64,000 nucleotides of DNA from Galaxea fascicularis. Lineage: Eukaryota; Cnidaria; Anthozoa; Scleractinia; Euphylliidae. A program made the position numbers and the translations under genes. This document shows positions 1-11,185 of the stretch, one piece after another. Within the stretch, counting starts at the first letter, position 1. Each line of letters starts with the position of its first letter. Below the pieces are notes generated by a model. It ran no database searches and was not told where the DNA came from. It saw only the letters and a list, made by a program, of their open reading frames with translations. The DNA lies in the NCBI GenBank assembly GCA_948470475.1, contig OX419339.1, positions 10,946,863-11,010,862 on the forward strand. Direction: 5' to 3'.

Positions 1-48
1 GCTAAATGTTAAGTTTTTGATCTTTGGCATCTTTTGTGCATGTCTTAC

Positions 49-210
49 CTCGAACCAGTTGCTGTCTCTGAAGATCAAGACTACCGCCATTGGATCAGAC
101 TTGGACATAACATCTTTATCCCTCAGATTCCTGCAGGAAATGTTCAGCTGAACTCGAGTGACACATTGGGAAGGGCTTAGACTTAATGGCGGTGGGTAGG
201 GCGCCTGCAT
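49..210 (-). CDS. Copine, first coding exon (partial; gene continues left of the window)
   Basis: Copines are Ca2+-dependent phospholipid-binding proteins with two N-terminal C2 domains and a C-terminal vWA-like domain; they move to membranes when calcium rises. Only the first coding exon is here: ATG at 210 (read on minus), 54 codons, ending at a GTAAGA donor (plus-strand CTTAC at 44-48), phase 0. The peptide opens the first C2 domain: CVTRVQLNISCRNLRDKD, then SKSDPMAVV, then SNWFE. The Asp-rich loop (DKD...SKSDP) is the usual first calcium-binding loop of copine C2A. A proline-rich start (MQAPYPPPLSLS) precedes the domain. It lies head-to-head with MRPS17, start codons 280 bp apart. The paralogue cannot be decided from one exon. 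Family assignment is firm from the motif string; membrane binding is family knowledge. Confidence 0.85.
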
Positions 211-490
211 CGTGGTTTCGTTTCTGCTTTAGTTCTAAGAACAAAACATCAGAGGTCCCTGATCAAACAATTTGAACACCACTTTCTTGTGGTCTTCAAA
301 CTTCTTATACAAGGAAACTACCAGGAAAAATAGAATCAAAATCTCTCCAGGTGGAAATGTTCTTGTCAGGGTGTTCTCCTCGTTGCTGACAGCCAGCTGG
401 TGGACAATCGAACTGCGACGAGCCTGGAACGATTTGGTGATTTGGGGTACGATTTATGTATTTTTACACGACGTAGAAAGTAACTCCAAC
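211..490. promoter_or_regulatory. Shared intergenic region of the divergent copine and MRPS17 genes
   Basis: The 280 bp lie between two start codons pointing away from each other, so the region must hold both 5' UTRs and probably a bidirectional promoter. I see no clear TATA box. The role is inferred from geometry only. Confidence 0.5.
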
Positions 491-3400
491 ATGGCGCAGT
501 ATGTGGGAACCGTTATTGGAACCAAAATGGATAAAACGGCCAAGGTTTTGGTCACTAGAATGGTGTTGTACCGAAAACTTAGGAAGGTGAGACATTAATG
601 TAGCTATCACCGACTTTTGGGTGCAATCTGAACATGGTAAGGAAAACTTTACAAGGGACAAATTTTGTTTCCAAGTTGTTTGCTTAGCTGGCCAGCCTCT
701 CTAACTGGTGAACTAGAGGAGTACCTGCTGAATACCCCGCCACTTGAAGTTATACCCCTAAAAAAGCTGGTTACATGGATGCGCAGTCATTCCTCGCCAA
801 CACTTTAAGAACAAGACATACATAACCCTAACCCTAATTGCATCATTCAGCCCAACATACAGCGGATTCAGGTTGAGCGTTTAATGGCGTCAGTTACCGC
901 GTTCGTTATCACTGTTGATTGGGTTGCGTTGCGAGGCAAATTGTCAGACGTTGCTAGGCGGGGATGATAGCGTTCTGTCAGTTCTCTGACAGAACGCTAT
1001 CATCCCCGCTTAGCAACGTCTGACAATTTGCCTCGCAACGCAACCCAATCAACAGTGATAACGAACGCGGTAACTGACGCCATTAAACGCTCAACCTGAA
1101 TCCGCTGTATCCCAACACATGTTGCGCGCGTTTGGCCGCCCTGTCGCCAAATGTTGGCTCAAATTTGAAAATGGTCAAATTTTTCACGCAACATTTGTGG
1201 ACGTTGCATGATGTTGTGGTTGTTTGGCCAGGTTCATGCAACAGTGTTGAGTCTGGGCATGTGCACTAGCTCGATTTGTTGAAACGTCATTTGTAAACAT
1301 GGCAGAAAGTGGTGCACAATTTGAGTTGTGTAAAAACTCGAAGAAATCACAGAGAAAGACATGGACGGAGAGGGAGACGACCAATTTAATAGAAATGCTT
1401 GAAGGTCATCCCTCCCTGTGGAACATTTACGAGAAATGTTATCATTCTAGACAGGCATGAGAGAAGGGGTTTCTTTTGTTGTCCTCTACAAGCAGTACTA
1501 GAGAACATGCCATGATTTTGCGACACCAATGGCGAAATCGCTCATGAACATACACTGTACTCCGTGTTGTTAACATCCGGGATGACAGGAGACTGGGGGC
1601 CATAAATATTCACTGAAACTATTGCGTAGGCTGTTGCGTGTGGTTGGCCAGCCCTTCGCAACATGTTGCAGTATGGTCCAACAATGTTGGGATGTGTTGA
1701 AATGTTGTGATCGTTTGGTCGGGGCTTAACCCTAACACTACCCCTTCCCCTATGATATTTCTCCGAAGTGGCTGCGCAGCTATGCCGTCAATGCACTATG
1801 TAGCCACAGTGGCTATGCGGCTATGCAGTCAATGCACTTTGTAGCCACTTCTGAAACCTAACCTTGGAGTGGCCGGGTATTCAGCAGTTAAGCCAAACTG
1901 GAGAGGAGCAGGGGTGATCACTTGTTCTTTTATGTGGGTTTTTTTTACTGTAACCCACTTGGATAGGCCCCTGGTTTAATACACACACACATACATACAT
2001 ACATTGTTTATTTGGTGTCTTATACATCATACATCGACATACCTCCAAATAAATTTATGGCAGTTATGTAATTTTGCAATTACCGTAAAAACGTGCGTAT
2101 AAGCCCCACTTGTAGATAAGCCGCACCCCCAACTTTGGAACTCGATTTTGAGAAAAAATAAAAACTTTAAAAAAGTCAATGAATGAAGTTTGATGCCTTG
2201 TACGTGTAAGCTTAATTAGTTTGTGGTAAACATAAAGCGAACTTATTGGGCGAATTCGAATGCTTTTTACTGTTAAGTCTTACTTTTCATACCTTTTCTG
2301 GATGCAAAATTTCTTTTATTAAGATTTCAACCGCACTTTAAAAGGCATTTTAAAAGACTGAAGATAGCATGAAACAAGGAACTGTGTGGAGGAATGGATA
2401 TTCCATGCCGGCTGGAGTTTAGTTGCTCTAGCAAAGCGAAAATCGGTCGCTTAAAGGAGCTTCTAATGAAGAAGATTCATTGATTCGTTGATAGAATCTA
2501 AAGAAACAAACGGCTCCTTTAGGAGCCACCACTTCTAGCAAAAGCAATGAACAACACAACAACAGGTTTCAGTTTGATATATATTTATTTATCGAAGTCT
2601 TAAGAGGTGTTTATGACCATTATTGACTTCCCAATGAAGATGGTCTCGTAGATAAGCCGCACCACCACTTTTGAGGCCAAATTTGGGGTAAAAGAGTGTG
2701 GCTTATACACGAGTGTTTACGTTATTTTCTGTAACTGAACATTATTACTGGCGGGAGGTTTAACAGCAGCAAAAATATATTTTCTGTCGACAGTTTGAAA
2801 TATTTTTCTCAAACTCATTAATAATTCACCAAGTAAAAACAAAGGAAATCACAACCACGAAGGGGGTTTGGATACCTGGGGCCCGTTTCTCGAAAGTCCC
2901 GGTAACGTAACGGGCCCGCAAACCATTTTGAACTCAAAATCTCAATAAATGTAGGGTTTGTTCTGACCTCTAATGAAGTCCATTTTGTTTCTTTAGCTGA
3001 TAACTTTACTATATAGTTTTCAAAAATTTTGAAACTCCCATCTGGAATGGAAAACAAAACTGCTTAATGGGCCCGGTAATTACCGGGAGCTTCGAGAAAC
3101 GGCCCCCTGGTCTTAATTACCATAGATTTTGACAATAATATTTTACTTCTCTGTTAATTCCTTGGTTTTTGTTTTAATTGAGAAGATATATGAAACACTC
3201 GAGACAGTGTTTCATCGGCCATCCAAATACCTCGAATTCCGTCAAAAATACTCTGCTGTGCATCGTATTTTCAACTCTCTTCTTGGTGTTTGGATATCCT
3301 GATGAAACACTGTCTCTCGTGTTTGATATATCACTTATAAGCATTCAAACAGAGATTTCCTTTTTTCTTGATAAGCTGGGCAAGAGCTGGGCCAATGCAT

Positions 3401-3685
3401 GTACTAACTGCATGGCCATGCACAGTAAAACACTAATTTCATCTATTTCTGTTGTCCTCACAATTTCTCTGTTAATTTTTTTAATTTTAGTATTTCAATG
3501 AAAGGAAAGTTTACTTTGCCCACGATGAAGATAATGATTGTACAAGAGGTGATCTTGTTATCATCAAAGAATGTCAGAAGCTTAGTAAGAAGAAAGCTTT
3601 CACAGTGTCAGAGATAATAGACAAAGCTCCAAAAGTTGTTGACCCTGAAACAGGACAGATTCATGTACAGGATAATAGAGAATGA
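491..3685 (+). CDS. MRPS17: Mitochondrial ribosomal protein S17 (bS17/uS17m), two coding exons
   Basis: This encodes the mitochondrial small-subunit protein of the S17 family, which binds 12S rRNA in the mitoribosome. Exons: 491..586 and 3491..3685; 96 aa. Exon 1 reads MAQYVGTVIGTKMDKTAKVL then VTRMVLYRKLRK; the KMDKTAKV core is typical of S17. The donor is GTGAGA at 587. The acceptor is TTTTAATTTTAG, ending at 3490. Exon 2 reads YFNERKVYFAHDEDN...GDLVIIKECQKLSKKKAFTV and ends DNRE-stop. Both exons join in phase 0, and the KVYFAHDE...GD.V.I.E.. string is the S17 OB-fold. The protein is shorter than human MRPS17 (about 130 aa) because it lacks a long tail. The 2.9-kb intron is filled with fold-back repeats. 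AATAAA near 4460 may be its poly(A) signal. Confidence 0.93.
824..839 (+). repeat. Short telomere-like (TAACCC) tract
   Basis: About two units of the vertebrate/cnidarian-type telomeric motif, interstitial and inside the MRPS17 intron. Too short to be a telomere. Confidence 0.4.
858..1109. mobile_element. 252-bp fold-back element, near-perfect palindrome
   Basis: The left arm from 858 (TACAGCGGATTCAGG...) is repeated in inverted order up to 1109 (...CCTGAATCCGCTGTA), with the centre near 984 (CTGTCAGTTCTCTGACAG). The arms are about 120 bp and look almost identical. Flanks carry a direct repeat: GCCCAACA just left and TCCCAACA just right (7 of 8 match), as expected for an 8-bp target-site duplication of hAT-like elements. 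There is no coding capacity, so this is a non-autonomous element. It sits in the MRPS17 intron and the near-identity of the arms suggests recent insertion. Confidence 0.8.
1110..1740. repeat. Repeat rich in ATGTTG/CAACAT motifs
   Basis: The stretch opens with CCCAACACATGTTGCG and closes with CAACATGTTGCA...TGTTGGGATGTGTTG. Many CAACAT/ATGTTG words in both orientations suggest a non-autonomous DNA element related in style to the one at 46344-46775. Exact borders are not clear. Confidence 0.45.
2080..2724. mobile_element. Non-autonomous DNA element with degenerate inverted ends
   Basis: The left end TACCGTAAAAACGTGCGTAT followed by AAGCC is matched in inverted order near 2700-2724 (GGCTTATACACGAGTGTTTACG). 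A direct copy of GTAGATAAGCCGCACC occurs inside both ends (about 2113 and 2650). No ORF of note. Lies in the MRPS17 intron. Confidence 0.55.
2876..3108. mobile_element. Fold-back element with GGGGCCCGTTTCTCGAA ends
   Basis: The left end GGGGCCCGTTTCTCGAAAG continues into CCCGGTAACG; the right end near 3068-3108 reads GGGCCCGGTAATTACCGGGA then GCTTCGAGAAACGGCCCCC. The ends are inverted copies of about 35 bp. No coding content. Confidence 0.65.
3185..3332. mobile_element. Short fold-back element with GATATATGAAACACT ends
   Basis: GATATATGAAACACTCGAGA at 3185 is repeated inverted as TCTCGTGTTTGATATATC ending at 3332, with GACAGTGTTTCATC / GATGAAACACTGTC inside. About 148 bp. It makes a long hydrophobic ORF that is not a gene. 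Confidence 0.6.
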
Positions 3686-5827
3686 TGTTGTCTACATCTG
3701 GTCGTTTCTGAAAAGTTGAATTATCAAGGCAAGGGGAATTTGGATATAAGTGATATAGACCACTAGAACAATGTTTTAATGAAATCAAGGCAGGCCGGGA
3801 TAGACAAACTACATCAGCGTTAAATCCTGTGAAGGCAGAATAATATACTGTATGGACAAGAGTCATATTTTCTTCATGACATGGATGAAATGTGTCTGAC
3901 ATATACATGTATACTGTATATAACTGAAAATTCAAAGACTTTGATATGCAAACTCAGGAGTATCAAGGTCAAAGGACTGCAACCAGCAAGCAAGCTAAAG
4001 TTTGCCCATTGCTATGAGTTCTTCAGCTGCTTTTCCTAAATTCTGTCCCAAGTTTTAACCAGACACGGACAGGTGTCCAGGATACCGGTATCTACTTTCT
4101 GAGATATTTTTTTGAAAATTCACCGAACATTTCATAATATTACCCTGGGCACAAGAGGTTATTTTGTTTCCTACACAGGTTACATCATACCTCAGGCTGT
4201 AATGATACAAGGAACAGAGCCTCTGGCAGCCATGGTATCTTAAGCTAAGCTTATTGGTCAAAAGTTAATTTTCTGTAAGAAGTCTCAAGCTCTTGAGTGG
4301 TATGTGTGAAACAATGAATCCATTTTGACATTTCCCATTGTGCATCAACCAGTCAGAACCAACATGAAACCACAAACTAATTACCATTATTGTTTGTTTT
4401 TGTTTGAAAGAATAACATTCCATAAATATTTGTAGTGTTCACAGGATTTTCACAGGAAATAAAATCCCCTTATGAAGCTGTCATTAGTGGCTCATACCCC
4501 ATTGTTTTGACAAACACTGCGGCAATGGAAACTGCGGCTGGCTGCTGAAATTTGTAAATGACTTAAAGACCGACAATTTTCCTGTATACATGAATGTATG
4601 CCAACTCTATTGTTTTATCTGCGAATTTCCTAAATAAAGAGCAAATACACTAACATCTTCTTTATTAATGCTATGCCATACACAGCCAGCTTAGAAATCA
4701 GAATACTGTGATCGACCGTATCGAAGGCTTTTTTACGATCCAAGAATGACAAGAATCTGCAAGGATACTACGGCGTTCACGTTCCCTTGATCTATATTAT
4801 ACGCCCAATCTTTAGGTGACTGTAGAGCCACAGTGACTTGCATGTTGAGTGATGAATGATAACTGATGATAACAGTTTTCCTCCAAGAGTTGATGACTGT
4901 TAATATTAGGTGAAATTTCCATGGTGTGTACTTTCTTCGTGTTTGTATCAAAACGGTAGGCTACACAGTACAAATACATTTTGCCCCAGCTGACAGGCAT
5001 CAATGACTCCACGCATCACACTTCCACAACACATGTAATCTCGTGAGCTTTTGTTTGAAGCCAGTTTAACGTTAATTCACTCGCTCCAAATGTATACAAT
5101 CTTTGAGAAACCTCACGAACGAACCTCACCGTTTTGTTGAAGTGCTAAATTTAAAGAAATGTCAGAACTTTTGAGGGATTTGTCACGTTTTCCTCATTTC
5201 TGAAATAACTAAATTCAGAATCCAAGTTTGGTTCAACGTGCGGAAAAAAATTTAAAACTTGCTCAAACTTTCAAAACAAAAATATTTTATTTTTACGAGA
5301 AACTTTCCCCCATGATCCCCACTCCAACGAAAAACGGTGGACGCGGGCGCGCAACTTTTTCCCGCCATTTTTCAATTTTCAGCAAACCTACGGTTCGACA
5401 GTGATTCTGTAAGTTTTGTTTTTGCCAAATCGCCGTTCATTTCGCCGAGAAATTTTCTCTTGAAGAAGGAAGACTACGTAGTGCCAAACACCTGTTTTGT
5501 TCATCACTGGAAGCCGAAGCGTTAAGGGAAAAAATAAGAATTCAAGCAATACTCACTTCGATCGCCGGAAGGAGGCTTTCTGTGCCATAAAAAAAAGTAT
5601 CCTATGAGCTAGCTCAGTAGCGAAACAATTACTGACCTTTCCTTGGATTACTTGCGACAAACGTTTTCACTGTCGGATAACAACATTCTCCACCTCTTAG
5701 CAACGACCTCGACATTGAAAGTTGCAAAAATCGTCAGGTCCCCGGAAAGACCAAGAAAAGAACGTTGCCAACAACCTGAAAGTTAAACGATTTCTCATGA
5801 CAGTTTCCTAGCACCGCGTTTTGTGGT
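3686..5827. other. Intergenic DNA between MRPS17 and the RNF212-like gene
   Basis: Holds the MRPS17 3' UTR, a degraded LINE fragment (4640-4810) and, toward 5830, the 5' UTR/promoter of the next gene. I see no other gene. Confidence 0.5.
4640..4810 (-). pseudogene. Decayed reverse-transcriptase fragment of a LINE
   Basis: On the minus strand one frame reads AFDTVDHSILISKLAVYGI, the conserved RT block around the KAFDTVDH motif of CR1/L2-type LINEs. Just upstream, frame-shifted sequence reads DQGNVNAVV. Frames are broken, so this is a dead fragment. It resembles the same block of the intact LINE at 51092-54295 but is clearly divergent. Confidence 0.65.
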
Positions 5828-8800
5828 ATGACAGATTGGGTCCACTGCAATAATTGCTTCGTTCGGCCTGGAGGAGGGAAGAGATTTTCTCTAACGAATT
5901 GTGGGCATATATATTGTGAGGACTGTTTACGAGGTAAGTCGTTAACATAGCGAAGACTGATTTCTTATGTTCTTTTTTTCCGAAAGAAGAAAATTCACTG
6001 CAGTAAATAAGCTTAAGTTTACGAAAGACTGTTAAGCTTAAATTCATTTAAGCTTATTTTTTTACCTACAGTTAACCCAGACCATTGTGCACTGTGTAAA
6101 AGACCTTGCAACTCGATCATTTTATCATCTAAGGTATAAAAACTTGTTGACTTTTAAGTTTTAATAGCACTTAGTCGTACTACATCAATTTCAAAACAAT
6201 TAGTTATTTGCACAACGTTTGTATTCATCAAGATTGGTAACCTTAAGACTTATTTTATTATCCGTAGATGAAACCCGAGGTTGAGATGTACTTCAGCGAT
6301 CCAGCCGATTTGTCCAAAAAATATCACTCCCAACTGTCACAGGCAAGTGGCCGACAATTCCAAACTTGAGTGTTATATTAAATGAAAATAACTGTAATCA
6401 CATACAAGATAGATTTTTTTCTTGAAACAGTTGAATGAACAATTTAAGAAGGTGTGTTTTGCAAACTTCGCATATTCTATGTTGAAGGTTATGGAGTTTC
6501 AAAAGAGCCACAGACAGCGACTGGCGGCAGTTAACGACAAAAAGGTACCACAATTTGTGTTGAAGTCCTTTCTTTTATGTCCTCTTTCTGATTAGCAGTT
6601 GACGACCACTACCACAATCACCATCACCACCACCACTACAATCATCATCATTATCATCACCACCACCACGATCATCATCACCATCACCGCCACCACCACC
6701 ACCATCACAATCATCATCATTATCATCACCATCACTACCACCACCACCACCACTACAACTGCCACCGCCATCGCCATCATCACACTCTATTCAAGATGTA
6801 TTCTGACATAAGAGATTATCTATGAGAAATAACTTCGAAAACTTTCCTATGAAAAGAAATAAGCGGAAATATCCTCTAAGTATTCAGGCTAGGTCTTTGC
6901 ATATATCGCCAAGGGACCCTTTATGTGCCAAGACCATTGTAGTGTAACAATTTATTGTTACACTACAATGATCGAGCTTCGTTCCATTTCCCGGTATGTA
7001 TTCTATGCCGTGTTTTTCTTCTGTTGAACACCTCTTTACTAATTTAATAGCAGCCCAACTACAGTTAACTGTTTTATGGTGTTAAGGTTTTGGCAGCTGA
7101 GAGGCTCCATCAAACGATGTCAAGATTACAAGAACTTGAGCGGTAATGGTATTATTTAGTTGTCATGTAGTCAAACAAAACACACAGGCGAGAAAATTAA
7201 TTTGGGGAGAAGCTCTGGCAAATGAACCTTTATGCTCAAGCCACTTGACTGTGGACCAACGACATAACATACTAAAGTTGTATCTTTGCTAGTTAGAAAT
7301 ATGAGATAGTTATGGGATATTGCGGGAAAAAGAGTGAAGTTTCAGATTTTTACGAGAATGTCACCGATAAAATCGGAAGCAACTTCCAAATTTCTGGGAG
7401 GACTTAAAATTAACATATAGTGTTCCTCAAACAACGTTTGTTAGAGTTGTCACCCCCCGTAATAAAAAGGTAGTTAATGTACTAACCTTGATAGTCAAAG
7501 TCACGAGCTAAGAGAGATTGAGACTAGACGTCATGTATGACAGACAATCAATGGGAATGAGACCTGGCGTAGTTTCGATTTCGCATTTGATAGAGTTCAG
7601 TGGAACTCTCTGACTCCTAGAATCGATTAGAACGCACGAGAGTTAGTTCAACAGAGTCGCAGGTCAATGACAACAGCGAAATGGTAAACAAAAAACTCTC
7701 GTTGCTTCTCGACGAACTTGTTAAAGAACAATATGTAAAACTACAAAAAGCTAATATTACGACACTGGCATTTTAAACTCACGTGCATAATATAAAATGG
7801 ACCACAGGGAAGTTGCTGCCTTACAGGAAGAGAACAGTCACTTGAAGAAACTACTTGCTAGCAGCTCAAGCAGACCTTGTACTCCTCACAATTATCGGAA
7901 CTCGCCAGGAGCAGGCCCTACGAAACGAGGTGACGGATTACATCGAGTCTGTCGCTTTTCCGTTTCTTTTCTCTTCATATGTTTGGTGTGTTTAACCAGT
8001 TTTCACCATGCATATTTTTGCCAAGCCTTCAAAGTTTTGTTGATAACAGTATATCATATTTATGATGCCACTCTTATGAATTAAAGAAATGGTGCCGCGC
8101 TTGCATGTCCCATCCGCTGAATGCAGTGTTACTTCCTTCTGACTTAGAGTGTCGATTTTCTTTCAGTTTCTTATCGGAGAAACAGAGAGAGAAAACCATC
8201 TACCAAGGTTTAATTTTAATGATGAGGCTTACACCAGTTAAATACCCAACTCTTATCGTAGCTATGTCTAAACTTTAGTCGTAGTGTCGATATTAACATA
8301 ACTCTGCTTGAACTTACAGGTCACACTCCATCCCCGACCGGTAGCCAGTACTCGTCCGCTTCTCCTTATGGAAGAATAACACCTAACGGGTAAATCTTTT
8401 GAAAGAAGTCACTGTTTCTCTGCTGTTAAACACACAAGCGAAGAAGAAAAATCTAGCAGTTCTCACAAAGTGGTACCTATGATCAGACAGCAGACTTATG
8501 GCACTAAGCTGGGCTGTCAATTTAGGTTCAAGTGGCAACCGTTCCGCACACTGCTTAAGCAAACTCCTTGACTCTGGCTCATCTTGTTTTCTAACAATCT
8601 CCATTCACGCCGTTGTGTCAGTCACTGTTGCTTAGCTAGTGACAAAATTTTACGAACAATTTAATTGAAAAGTGAACATTTTCTAACTTTTACAGCTCTC
8701 ACAAAGAAAATAAAGGGATACATCAGTGGCAGGTATTGTGGTCATAACTGGTCAACACAAAACTCCCTAGGTTTTACAATATTAATTTATTCTGAATGTT

Positions 8801-11185
8801 ACATATTTATCAGTTGCCGTTTCTTTCCAGAACCAAGTGCCCCGTACTCCAGCGGGCCCCACCAGATTATCAGTTAGGACACCACCATGTAACGGCTATA
8901 TGGGTGAGTACCATTTATTACCTAAACTGTGATGATTTCACTTACAGCCGACTGATCCTCTCTGGGACTACTTGCTGTCACAGTGAATCCCATCTCCCTG
9001 TGTTAAAGTGGTATACGGCTGGCTATATCTCAAACGCCTGCTTCCTCCTAGAAGTTAAAGTTTAAGTTAGCCTAATTCATGTCTTGTTAGAATCCTTATT
9101 TGTTTGTGATCATAGGAACAGTGAAAGGATCACCGTCACCAAACAAACAACTTTTGTCACGTCCAGGCTCCGCTGTAGGAACACCAGGGACTATTTTAAG
9201 GTACATAGTAGCTACCCTATGGGGATAAGATTGGACAAAAGTCCTCGTCAAACGAAGAGACAAATAAACACAAAGTTGCAATGTGTAGTTTCAACGGTGT
9301 CGCGAAAACGCGGCATCACTTGGCAACATAATAAAGTAGTGACACGTTATCATACCAAAAGCAAGTTTCGGTGATCGGAATCATAAGTTTGTTGACAGTT
9401 CAATAAGAGCCCGGATTAAATGGACTGATGCTACTTGCAGGTCGCATCTTCAAAGCATGCACCTCACCAGGACGGCTAACACCCCTGGAAACTACGAAGC
9501 AAACACGCCAACAGGCCTTGGAGCAGCTGGGGGGTCTCATTCTCCTATGCAAATGGGATCACCTTCTTTTTGTACCAGGTAAACTTTCCTTAGACTTCTT
9601 ATGCTTTTCATTTAAATTCAAAAGATGAAATCGAAGTGCTCGGAGGGTTTCTTGGATTGAAATAGCTTTGCATTAGCTGTTAAAACTGCTTATTATACCC
9701 TTGGAAGAGTCAAATCATTATATCAGTAAAACTTTAACAAGCAGTCACTATCAAGACGTCATGTTGGTTAGTTCAGAGATGAATTACAAAAACATTAGAA
9801 AAGTAATTATTTGCGTACACACTGAAATCTATTTTATAGATTAATGATTAAAATCATTTTAAATGCCGAGAAAAGTCCTGAAATAAAGATCTTATTTGAA
9901 AAGATTGAAACTGAAGCGGGCTCTTTCTTGGTTCTGATAATCTCCCCAAATTATCATGTTCATGATTCCTTCCTCTCAGCTTAGCCGTTCAGTTGTTTCA
10001 TTACGTTTTCAGATCGACCACACCCAGTAACGGTAGGCTAAGCAACAGACCACAGTACACCACTCCATCGTCATCTCAAGCAGTGACACAAATTAGCTCC
10101 ACCCCTCACCAGACGGAGCGCTGCAATCGTATGTACACACCTCTCTTGACATTCTCGATAGCCCCAATTATTAGAGGAACTTTTCATTGCGGTACCCATG
10201 CTAACCCGCATGATTTAAACTTTTCGGCGTTAAAAATAGTGGAAGGCGTTAAGCGAGTATGTAGCGAGCCACGATCAAGAACGCCATTTTTGTGTGCTCT
10301 TCATTACTCTGGGACTCGATTTTACTCCCAAACTTGCCTTCACCGATCATTGGTGACCTTATTGCTCTCCGCCTGAATCACTGTTACGTTGCATTTGCGC
10401 TTTCCTGCAATGTCTGCGGTGAGGATACGATTTACTGAGTTTCCGTTAAATCACAATTTTTTACGCCAATCACTATTTCACTCGTTTTTACCTTCTTAGG
10501 CTGCCAAAAAGTGATACGCATGTGATTGAATTTCTTAACATTCAATTGGGGAAGCAAGAGAAACGAAACAGAGAAGGAACTAAAGTGGCTAAGCTCAGGA
10601 ATAAACGGGTTTTAGCAAAAACGCAAAAACCAAATTTTCAATTTTGATTACAGGGCAAGATGAGATAATGACACCCTCGAGTCAACTGGACCCTTGTAGA
10701 CGGCAGATACAGGTTTGATTAAATACCTTACCTCAGTTGCGTTTTTTTTTTCCATAATCCTGGCACGCTTTTCTCAGAACTCCCGAAAATCTATTTTACA
10801 CTGCGATCATTACCAGAAATTCGCATTCTAATACTTTTATGAAAGCTAGCAGTTAACAATAAAATTGAAGAATATATAAGGCTAGTTTGCCTGAACGACA
10901 TCGAAAGAAAACCGACTTGAATTTTTAATACTTCTCGATCCCGAAATGATAGCTGGAGTTCAGAGAAACACAAACTTGATTACTTACTGCAATGCACCCT
11001 CTCAGGTGATTAATTTTCCTATAGACTGATTTATATTTACTTTCGACACTCATTTACACAGTCGACCACGACTATAGTTTTCCTCTATAGTTCTATCATT
11101 GTTTCCATGACTTGTAATTTGTTATGGTTAACAGCTCAGATACCAACCAAGATCTGCAGTAATAAACAAGGAGCCATTCGTGTAA
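5828..11185 (+). CDS. RNF212B: RNF212/RNF212B-like RING-finger protein, meiotic crossover factor (14 coding exons)
   Basis: Members of the Zip3/RNF212 family are RING proteins that act as SUMO/ubiquitin ligases on meiotic chromosomes and stabilise sites that become crossovers. Exons: 5828..5933, 6072..6133, 6268..6342, 6431..6544, 7087..7142, 7808..7929, 8320..8389, 8696..8732, 8831..8903, 9116..9200, 9441..9578, 10013..10128, 10654..10712, 11135..11185; 387 aa in one frame. The N-terminus MTDWVHCNNCF...SLTNCGHIYCEDCL...HCALCKRPC is the family RING (residues about 1-55). Then come FQKSHRQRL and a short coiled coil (residues about 95-165), and a Ser/Thr/Pro/Arg-rich tail, as in vertebrate RNF212. 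Intron 3 uses a GC donor (CAG|GCAAGT at 6343); exon 8 is a 37-nt microexon needed to keep phase. RNF212 versus RNF212B is uncertain; the tail is poorly conserved, so exons 7-14 rest on splice phase. Confidence 0.85.
6599..6783. repeat. Trinucleotide-rich (ATC/ACC/CAT) microsatellite
   Basis: About 185 bp of mixed ATC, ACC and CAC units in intron 4 of the RNF212-like gene. It yields poly-Thr/Ile and poly-Val/Met ORFs on the two strands, which are artefacts. Confidence 0.9.
6937..6974. repeat. Perfect short hairpin
   Basis: CATTGTAGTGTAACAATT is followed by its inverted copy AATTGTTACACTACAATG with an A/T-rich centre. About 38 bp, in intron 4 of the RNF212-like gene. Confidence 0.6.

Noticed and set aside
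824..839. Telomere
   Set aside because: Only about two TAACCC units, inside an intron.
3178..3501. 107-aa hydrophobic ORF
   Set aside because: Starts inside a fold-back element and runs across the MRPS17 acceptor; no codon pattern or family.
6592..6811. Long poly-Thr/Ile and poly-Val/Met ORFs on both strands
   Set aside because: Translation of the ATC/ACC trinucleotide microsatellite inside an intron.
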